Shown one piece after another: positions 56,065 to 64,000 of a DNA stretch of 64,000 nucleotides. Source of the stretch: Nephrocerus scutellatus (Eukaryota; Arthropoda; Insecta; Diptera; Pipunculidae); the NCBI GenBank assembly GCA_947095585.1, contig OX352761.1:23465777-23529776 (forward strand), given 5' to 3'. The notes under the pieces were generated by a model that saw nothing but the letters and a program-made list of their open reading frames with translations, ran no database searches and was not told the origin of the DNA. Every line of letters begins with the position of its first letter. The stretch's first letter is position 1. The position numbers were made by a program, and so were the translations under genes.

Positions 56065-56772
56065 GAGAGAGAATAACACCTTCTTCCCAGAGGGATCTGG
56101 AGGGGATGGTGACATGAAAATCGTTGTTTAAATGCAGCTGCGGAATGGTGTAAGCTATACCCTCTGGTGGAGCCCTGAATGAATTCTGAAGAGAGGAGCG
56201 TCTGAATTCATTTCTTATCCACTGGGAGGTTGCGTTGACGCGAATAGCCGCGCTAGCAGCAACTTGTCTGATGTCGAGTGGTGTTAGGTTGAACAGAATG
56301 TGTAGTGCAGCGGAGGGGGTGGTCCAAAGAGCTCTCCTCATACATAGCCAAGCCGATCTTTGGACTTTGCTTAGTTTGTCGCGATTTATTGCTTTGTCTA
56401 AGGCAGTCCACCAGACCACCACACCGTACAGAAGCGTTGGTCATAATACCGAAATTGACAGCCCATGATCTATTTTCAGACGCCACACCCAGTTTTGAAT
56501 CAATGATCTGACTTGTAAACGGGTTATTAATTAGTTCACCAAGTGAGTCGTCTACCATCACGGCCGAATGTGTCGACGGTGTTAAAAGCGCCTTCAATAT
56601 CCAGGAATGCTACCATTGTATAATCCTTATGGTGAAGTGAATATTCAATAGAACTCACCAACGTATGTAGAGCTGTTTATTCAGATTTGCGTTTGCAATA
56701 AGCATGTTGATCATATGACAGAAGTATTTTATCTATACTATTACTTAAATGGATATCAATCAATCTTTCGGG
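55480..56772 (-). pseudogene. I-type retrotransposon RT-RNase H relic
   Basis: Reading leftward from 56772: LIDIHLSNSIDKILLS, TALHTLVSSIEYSLHHKDYT, MVAFLDIEGAFNTVDT (RT palm A with its Asp), VDDSLGELINNPFTSQIIDS and KLGVASENRS. Then comes a deletion jumping over the YADD block to VWWTALDKAINRDKLSKVQR, SAALHILFNLTPLDIRQVAA, SQWIRNEFRRSSLQ and IPQLHLNNDFHVTIPSRSLW. An AG microsatellite (56027-56075) sits in the middle of the RNase H region. RNase H resumes as MAIKEVLSWLKRN, MAEQFNIYLYWVLGHRDIQR and ADKLAKNGTTLPLLPENGS. The C-terminal domain is decayed (about 55680-55480). Confidence 0.8.
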
Positions 56773-57575
56773 CCCTGAGTACGCGGCCATCGTTTGGTGG
56801 CCGAAAGTTCTTGAATGGACAACGGTAACTAAGCTTCAGAAGCTACAATGAATTGCCTGTCTAGGTATAACGAGTGCCATGCGCACCTGCCCTACGACAG
56901 CACTATAGAAGCTGTTGTAGGGCTTTCACCAATTTCATTTCATTAGGAACGGCTGCTAGATGCGCTATTAAGCTGCAACTAGAATACGGGTACAAACCGG
57001 GGGACCTGAAAATTCTAGACTCAAATCCTTAAAGAGACATGTTCTGCACTCTATCCCCGACATTACGGTCGGGAAGCATTGTTTCGGAAGAAAATTTTAG
57101 GTAGAATTGTTGGACCGGGTAAACTGTTGCAATGTTGTTCCTGCTCTGGGCGCTAGAGGTCTGGTCTTGTTTACAGATGGATCAAAGATTGAAACTGGAG
57201 TTGGAGCTGATGTTTTTGGACCCAACACCAAAGTCTGGATACCCGGCCCGCTGGGAAAACGTCTCGGAGCTAAGGCAATCCAAACAAATAATAAGGCTCT
57301 TTCTACAAGGAAATCCTTAATTTTGAATAGTGATATTATTAGGAAGCTGGTGAGTTTTCTAACAGGACACCTTAACAAAATTGGTGTGGGATCAGAGACA
57401 GAATGCTTGGAAGATGAAGAGTCGTCGCAGCACATTCTCTGTGAATGCCCAACATTAATTTGGTTAAGGCAACGTATCTTTCACAAGGAAATATGTTCGA
57501 CAGCGCAGTTGAGAAATTCTGCTACTAGGGATGTATTATCATTAATTATGGAGGTGGTACTTCTCTTAGAGTAAA
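56773..57575 (+). pseudogene. RNase H-bearing retrotransposon C-terminal relic, opposite strand
   Basis: AAIVWWPKVLEWTTVTKLQK, LQXIACLGITSAMRTCPTTA, LGLSPISFHIRNAAARCAIK-like, LQLEYGYKPGDLKILDSNP, then LVLFTDGSKIETGVGADVFG (first RNase H Asp), and without the middle of RNase H directly KRLGAKAIQTNNKALSTRKS, KLVSFLTGHLNKIGVGSETE and SSQHILCECPTLIWLRQRIF. The RNase H core between TDGS and the C-terminal domain is deleted at about 57258-57270. It abuts the minus-strand copy head to head at 56772. Confidence 0.8.
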
Positions 57576-57579
57576 GACA

Positions 57580-60500
57580 CCCGAAGATACAATAGATCTT
57601 TCAGATCGCAGTGCCTGCCAGGGTAGAAAACAAACAAAAAATGACAGAACAAGTCTTCGCTAGATGGATTTAAGAAATACTTATCGCACATCTTCTCCAA
57701 AACCGGCACCAGTGAGAGACTTTTAGCGAGAGGTCAGGATCAAACTGCGTCTTTAGAGCCGAAAATTTTGAAATAGAATAAAGGTGTAGATAGTAGGGTA
57801 AAATGGTGGTTCTCGCTCAGTCTACGAGAGCTTCAATTAGCTCGTAAGTATGCCGTTTTACAGTCTTCGGGAGACCTAATGGGGTAGTACTTAGCTGGTA
57901 ATGTAAATTTAACCTCTAGCGTTCAAGTAAGAGATCAGTTTGGTACAATATTGTGCTCCGAAAGCTCGTTTTTTGTAATCTGTCTTGTCATGGTTTTAGC
58001 CTTATGAGTTGTTAGACCAAAATTCAAAGTATGTTGTTTTTCGAATCCGATACAAGGCAAACTGTACCATTCGCTTTCTGCATTACAGACAGGTCTGCCC
58101 ACCTTGGTGCCTTAGGATACCAAGAGGTTTGTGTATGCGTCTATTGCACATTCATTTCATACCCATTATCAACTGCAGTTCCGTCAAGAAGCCGGACTAT
58201 GTTAAGTTAAATTTTTTTTAGCGATTCGCTGGTGAATATTCAGTTCACCACCATAGATTCCTTTTGTATCCAACACTTTGCAATTAATATATCTAGTATC
58301 TCAGTATCTACTGATTGTATTCAGGTGCTGCGACAGATATTTATTACTTGATTTGTTTTGTTTGCACTTTCTATTGGTGATTTCCCATTCATTTCCCATG
58401 ATGACCATCATGTCATCCGATTCTCGTCTGACCAAGATGGATTACTCGACCAATATCCGTTAGGAATGCGCAACGTAAATAGCTTGTTTAACTAATAGAT
58501 ACTAAACTGAATTTGCAGTCGTCGTTGTTCTATCTGTATTTTTCAAAATGACCCTTAATCCATCTAATCAAGCTCAAGTATGGCTTCTTTACATATACGA
58601 GTATAAAACCTTACACATTTCAGTAAAAAAAAAACAACAACTAAACTATTGGAACGTGTGCTGAAAGCGTTAAGCTAAATAGAAAATCGCCAGAGGTACG
58701 GCGATTAGTCCTGATGATGCGTTGCTTATTAAACGCTTGGGTGCCACTTAGTGTGTCATACTTACGCGCTGATTACATATTCTCCCATACTCAGTTATTC
58801 GCATATTAAGGTAGAAAAAGCTAAATCCTATAACAACTTGTTGTCAGTTACTCATTTGTTTTTGTAACAGTAACTTAAAACGGAAGCCATTAGCGATTAC
58901 CAACTGACTAACTGATTTGTATCTCATAACATTAGGGCTTCCGATTTTATCCTGTTGAGTCTGCAATCGCAGTAGAAATAAAATCCCCAACTATATTTGG
59001 ATAAATTGGATTAAACGTCAGTGGATATGGATACAGTATAAAAACACACCCTCAGAACAGACATTTTACTGCAAGTTAGATGCTTGTATCGCATAAATGG
59101 CCGAAGTGTGTAAATCTTAGTAAACTCAGTGAATCAATTAAATTCATGGAAAATTAATTGGGAGCGAACGGGTAATGCGGTGGTGGACATTTCCGTGGGA
59201 TATACACAACGTCATGTTGAAGAACTTTACAGGATTGATTGAATGAAACTTCTCCCTTTCTGATGAACTTCTTAAAGATACAAAAATATTACATTTTTAG
59301 TCAAAATATCTACGATTACATCGCAGCCAAAACCTGCATGCGGTAATGACCGGTACCACTACGCGAGTGCCATATGCTAAACTATATATACCGCTGCCAA
59401 GTTTCCATTTGATAAACCGCGACGCCTGCACATTCATTTGTATACCCGTACCTAATTACTAAAGCCGTTTGTTACCTCTACTCTACTTATAGAGGAAAAT
59501 GCTGGACGAATCCTTCCTTCGCCTTGCGACTGCCATATGCCATAGAGCACACAACAAACGTCGCCGATGACAGTGATCATAATAAATTGCCGACCTAGTG
59601 GACAGACAAAAGATAGATAGATACAAATGGTACATAAGGACTAGGGTTGTTTTGCTTAGTTAGTAACAGTAGTTGCCCTTGCGAGTAACAGTGCGTTCGA
59701 CTTCCATTAGTAGAGCGATCCTTGTGGCGATCTGACTAACGATCGTTTGATCCCGTGTGTAACAAACGGAGTGTGAAGTTCACCCCCAGTTTCTACAACT
59801 AATTACATACCTTTGGCTTAATGTACATTATTACAGTTTTTATTATGCAGAGATAACACAAAAACGTTAATGAATATGACAGCGTTCCTGATCGTTCATT
59901 TTACTTTTTCGTCCTTTTTTCTTGCTTTGCATTCCGCAATTGGCGCAATGTTGAATTAATGCGCTGCGATATGTAAACGTCATCTGTCTGTTGTTAAATG
60001 ATATGATCAAAAAATTCAATTGCTGATTGAATAATTCGGTTTACGATTTTACGATTGTTGTTTCTATACGAGTATGATTAGAAAATTTAAAACTTAAAAC
60101 TCATACTGCAATAATGTAAATTGTAAATTTTTCTTTATGACACATATACATACATACAAAGATACATACAAAAACGAAGAATGCGACGAACTCTTGGTAT
60201 ATTCATTGTTGCGGTAAATTGAAACATCTAAAGAATGTGAAATTATTTCGTCGGTGTGGAGCAAAAACTGACTGGCTAACATTTTTTCCCAAAACTGAGC
60301 TAAACATAGATTCCTATTCAAATTATTTTTGTGTGGAGAAACTCATCAAAGCCAAGCTAGGTAAAACTTAAGTAACGTTTCTTCACTTTGTACAATTTTG
60401 CTCTGCGGAGAAAGTAACGAGTATCTGCTCATCCATATTAGATGGAATGATTTTCTTAAAGTTGTTCGATGTTCGAGGATAAATTTATTAACTGACACTG

Positions 60501-60900
60501 TTAGAAATTGGAAATTCGTCACTGATTAGTTCCATTAATATTAGGAGCCCCAGATAGGGCATTTCCACGAATAAATGATATACGTTTTTGAATATTACCT
60601 CCTTCTCTTTCCATTTATGCATTTACTAGTTAGTAGAATGGTTGAAAACGGAGCTGGTACTGGATGAACAGTTTAGAAGTTAGAGACTGACTATAGGGTC
60701 ATAGGATCGTCCTTTATCACATACAGGAGCCACGATTCCGCATAAGACTTTCTTTTTGATACCAGCACCCCTATAGCATGGTCCCATATAAAGGCTGGGC
60801 CATCTGCTGGTTTGTTTTTAAATCATAGGCTATTGCAACACTTTCTTTAAACGATTTGCTTGAAATTTTGACAGCTGGTCAGTCTGATAATCTGCGGTAC
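57580..60900. other. Unclassified, probably intronic
   Basis: Over 3 kb without a TE protein or a repeat family seen elsewhere. Small frames (for example 58009-58463) show no domain. If this is single-copy, it is a candidate for conserved regulatory DNA of the host gene. Confidence 0.4.
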
Positions 60901-60904
60901 TAAA

Positions 60905-61240
60905 CAATTAAATTTTCGCTTGAGCAGCGTTTCGAAATATTGAAAACTTATTTTCGCATATGGCGTGCGAATTTTGAAAAGAAATATGGGTTGTGAAAGA
61001 GCGCCAAGCGGGACCGCTGTAGTGAAATTGGTGAAGAAAGTTCGTGAGAAAGGCTTGTTATTGGATAACAGAAGTGGTCCCCAAGATCGGACACCTGAGA
61101 ACATTGAGGCTGTGGCCTATATTGTGGAACACAATCCATCGACCTTATCTCGACGCTGATCGCAGCAACTGACCATTAGTCGCACCAGCCTGAGGAGAAT
61201 ACTGCACAAAGATCTCGGGTTATTCACCTAGAAGGTTCAG
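60905..61240 (+). pseudogene. Tc1/mariner-superfamily transposase N-terminal remnant
   Basis: FSLEQRFEILKTYFRIWRAN, then (shifted) SGTAVVKLVKKVREKGLLLD, NRSGPQDRTPENIEAVAYIV, EHNPSTLSRR, stop, SQQLTISRTSLRRILHKDLG. This is the DUF4817 HTH followed by the second HTH (TxxNIxAVxxxVxxxPSTSxRxRSQ), a different subfamily from 606-1612. Only the DNA-binding part is left; it breaks off at about 61240. Confidence 0.75.
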
Positions 61241-61249
61241 ATTTCATTT

Positions 61250-61480
61250 TTTTTATTATGTACACATGCTCAAGGGGTTTGTACCCTTATAATGCTTAGC
61301 ATAGCGTTGGCTTTCGGAAATTAAGGAGAGGATGAGGATGAGTCTTGAATGACTGTAGATCATACAAATGCCGAAAAACACAGAGTCAGACATTTCATTC
61401 CACATAATTACTGTGCGGCTAAAGAAGGAATCTTTGAATTGGTTGGTACATCCGAAGATGGGTATAATGGTAGACACGTA
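61250..61480 (-). pseudogene. Jockey/CR1-group ORF2 C-terminal fragment
   Basis: Reads STIIPIFGCTNQFKDSFFSR, TVIMWNEMSDSVFF, FGICMIYSHSRLI. The first part parallels STIRPIFGRTNQFRESFFSR and TTVMWNELPDSVFPH at 21390-21480. A short 3' fragment, frameshifted after DSVF. Confidence 0.75.
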
Positions 61481-61599
61481 ACTAGAGTTGAGTCACGGGT
61501 ATTTTGGTTGGGTCTGGATATGGACATGCTAGTGCATTTCTGAAGACAAGACGATCACCGTACTTTGACTTCAATCAATCGTCGTTTGGCCTGCTATGT

Positions 61600-61880
61600 A
61601 AAATGTGGCGCTGTCTTGTTGAATCTACATATAATCTAAGTCATCCTCTTGCAATTAATCTCAAAAATATAGTCAGCCAATTTAGTCCAGTTTTCAAGAA
61701 CTATTTCGGTGATTTCGGCGCCTATCTCGGCTATAACAGTCGCAATGCTATGTTTTAAAGCTGGAATTGTCTCTGGATTATCCTCATAACGTCTATTCTT
61801 AACGGCACCACATTGAAAAAAATCCGCTAAATTGCCTGGACGAAAACGACCAACGAAAATTGGACCGAAAATCGCAAAAG
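61600..61880 (-). pseudogene. Tc1/mariner-superfamily transposase C-terminal remnant
   Basis: Reading leftward: RPGNLADFFQCGAVKNRRYE, DNPETIPALKHSIATVIAEI, GAEITEIVLENWTKLADYIF. The LxxxDFFxxGAVKNxxYxDNPETIxALK layout is the region around the third catalytic Asp and after it in DUF4817-type transposases. In the usual wording this is NLTPLDFFLWG; the Asp survives as LADFF. Stops and a damaged C-terminus. Confidence 0.65.
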
Positions 61881-61889
61881 AACGCGAAA

Positions 61890-62510
61890 TTTAATAAAAA
61901 ATTTTTGTGTAAAAATTTGAAGAAAATTGGGTTTTTTTTATATAATTGGTATGAATATATATGGAATAATATGGAATTTAAAAGCCGTACGCCAAAGAGC
62001 ACTCAGGCTACGAGCGACATCTGTGTATTATGTTGTTATATAATATATACAGATGTCGCATGCCCTTGTATTTATGTAAATCGATTTTGTTAGACCAGGC
62101 ACGTTTGCCCGAACCAATGACTTTAAATTATTTGTACTTGATACTTTCGATAAGATCTGCGTTCTATTGCATTAATAAGTGCTACAGTGAACATAGCATC
62201 GCCCGATATGTGTAAGACATCTATGTATTGTCTATGCTATGAACTTAGGCAATGTACTTAGTACCTAAATATCTTATTCATTTGTGGCAGAATGCTATGT
62301 TCCCAAATTTAGTTTCTGTTTTTAAGGTTTTGTTCTTTGAGATTAAAGAAGAGCTTACAGAACAACATTAATTTTTCGATAAAACGAAACAACCTCAGTA
62401 CTATGAGTGACAAGAAGTCCGTGGTGGTCTTTTTTAAAGTCCGTAACAGGTGACCTGTCTGGAAACCTGAAATGCCGGTGGCAGTTTGATTGACGCTTCC
62501 CAATGCATCA
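61890..62510. other. Unclassified AT-rich sequence
   Basis: No gene or repeat family member recognised. Confidence 0.4.
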
Positions 62511-62514
62511 CTAT

Positions 62515-64000
62515 CATATTTGACTCTGAAAACGGGGTTCGGTCCTGGCCTCCCGCAAAAAGTCTCTCCACCGGTCCCGATTTTGTGCCGATGTCATCCA
62601 GTTTTGCATCCCTAAGCTTTGAGCGTCCTTGTCTACGCCATCCTTCCTCGCTGTCATGTTTAAACAAGTTTACCGCAAAGGACTTTCCGAGCAGAGTCCT
62701 CTCCGCTCATGCGAGCTAGGTGTCCTTCCCACCGGAGCCTACCGAGCTTAATTCTCGTCACGATGTCGACATCGCGGTAACGCTCGCAGATCTTATCATT
62801 ATAGAGTCTCCGGAATAGTCCTTCCTCACATATGGGGCTCCATAAGAGTTTTCCCTGGAACGCGGCTTTTTGCTTAGCACCCAAGTCTAGAATCCATATG
62901 TTAGTGCTGGTATGACCATTGTCTTATATACCAGAAGCTTGGATGATATAGTTAAGTTCCTGGTTAAAGGATTGTATTACTTCAAATTCGTGCTCCACTA
63001 TTTTAATTGAGGGATCAATGTTGGATGTTCTACGTGCAGACGTGGCCACCATGTACTCTGTTTTGCTCTCACTTATGTGCAGCAAAAGATTTCGTGCCGC
63101 TCTCTCGATCTGAATGAAAGCTTCCTGTACAGATCTTTGGTTTCTACCAACGATGTCAATGTCATCTGCGTAAGCCACTATTTGAATGGACTTATAGAGG
63201 ATTGTTCCTCTCGCCGTTACGTCAGAGTTTCTGAGCACTTTCTCCAACGCCAGGTTGAAGAGGACGCAGCACAGTCCATCCCATTGTCGGATCCCGTTAT
63301 TGATGTTGTATGGGCTTGATAGTGATCCGGTTATTTTTACTTGGCTTGTAAAATTGGTCATGGTCAACCCACATAGTCGTTTCAGTTTATTTGGGATGCC
63401 GAATTCCCTCATGGCTTTATAAAGTTATACTCTGGCTATGCTTTCATTGGTGGCTTTAAAGTATATAAAATAGTGACTTATGAAACTTTAGACATTTTCC
63501 ATCACCTGCCTAAGGGTGTAAATCTGAGTTGTTGATTTGCCTGGGATAAAGCCACAATAGTATGGACCAGTGAAAAAATCTTATACGCGCTACTCAACAA
63601 CGTTATACCATGATAGTTGCTGCACGTTGTAATATCTCAGTCATATATCAGTCTTCTGGCATCGCTTCTTCTTCCCATACTTGCACGATTATTTCGTGAA
63701 TTGCTTCGTGTATTTTGGGGCCTCCTATTTTAATCAGTTCCGCTGGGATTCCATCCCGGGCCCTTATTATTTTTGAGTAAGCTGGCCATATAAGAACTCA
63801 TGAAAGTGTTCTTCCCATCGCTCTAATATGCCTTTTAGATCGGCGATTAGACGGTAACTTTTTGTCTTTGCAGTATGTGCAACGCAGTGTACCTATATTG
63901 CATCATACTGTGGACTCTTTGGTAGAACTTCCGCGCCTGGTGCGTTCCGTACTCTCTGTACAGTTCTAGTTAACTGACGAGATTTTTCTCCCAGTCTGAT
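62515..64000 (-). pseudogene. RTE-like family 2 retrotransposon relic, runs off the window
   Basis: Reading leftward from the edge: linker and fingers fragments ([20 protein letters not shown]), then from 63412 MREFGIPNKLKRLCGLTMTN, FTSQVKITGSLSSPYNINNG, IRQWDGLCCVLFNLALEKVL, KSIQIVAYADDIDIVGRNQR (intact YADD) and ERAARNLLLHISESKTEYMV; after shifts GLFRRLYNDKICERYRDVDI, KLGRLRWEGHLARMSGEDSA and the tail SAQNRDRWRDFLREARTEPR at about 62540. The best-preserved RT palm of this family in the window, but the copy has frameshifts on both sides. Confidence 0.85.

Larger units (their letters stand above)
31857..64000 (+). other. Inferred giant first coding intron of the Spineless-like gene
   Basis: After the GTAAGT donor no sequence resembling the following exon (KPPPKDG...SNPSKRHRERLN-type) is seen up to the window end. 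The gene in Drosophila also has a large intron early in its coding region (established knowledge, as I recall it). Almost everything here that can be identified is TE debris on either strand, consistent with an intron. Enhancers may lie in the single-copy gaps, but none can be named from sequence alone. Confidence 0.5.

Noticed and set aside
1..64000. CRISPR array, operon, defence island or other prokaryotic system
   Set aside because: No spaced direct repeats of that kind and no such genes; the composition, introns, LINEs and SINEs are those of an insect nuclear genome.

Overview
This is a stretch of eukaryotic, AT-rich, intron-scale DNA from an insect, most likely a fly. The relics resemble those I know from tephritid fruit flies and relatives, but the species is inferred. 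There is no bacterial-style gene density, no CRISPR array, no rRNA gene and no free tRNA gene. The window is dominated by old, broken transposable elements (TEs), with short tracts of simple repeat between them.

The one host gene piece I can support is a short exon at 31750-31856 (+). It holds an ATG at 31801 and 18 codons reading MSQLGTVYATKRRRRNGK, then a perfect AG|GTAAGT donor. This is what I recognise as the N-terminus of Spineless (ss), the insect aryl hydrocarbon receptor. The next exon, with the bHLH domain, is not visible. Everything from 31857 to the window end is therefore probably one intron of more than 32 kb, and much of the left half is probably 5' intron or promoter-distal DNA.

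Left part (1-31.7 kb): a Tc1/mariner-superfamily element with DUF4817-type transposase and TIRs (496-1716); a maT-like DD37D transposase relic (1833-2833); an RTE-like retrotransposon with an internal deletion (3.2-3.9 kb); an R1-clade element (4.57-7.0 kb) carrying an RTE 3' tail; a nearly complete-ended PIF/Harbinger element (9732-12216, TSD TAA) with convergent transposase and MADF genes; a second RTE-like family (12.4-14.5 kb); a tRNA-derived SINE with an 11-bp TSD (17938-18229); Jockey/CR1-type relics (19.1-21.6 kb); a TA-flanked long-TIR MITE (24752-25420); and an EN+RT RTE-like relic (28.4-30.7 kb).

Right part (31.9-64 kb): a mosaic of RNase H-bearing I-type fragments (34.4-37 kb, 51.8-52.1 kb, 55.5-57.6 kb); a MITE built of GACATAAGGCC motifs (41161-41496); two more copies of the long-TIR MITE, one inside a nested palindrome (43462-45395); further RTE-like, Jockey and transposase relics; and a second SINE that interrupts a Jockey RT relic. 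Five copies of an undescribed ~120-bp monomer repeat family are scattered through both halves. No intact, clearly functional TE gene was found.

I saw no new defence or metabolic system. The interesting content is the host exon and several non-coding repeat families whose structure can be read directly.
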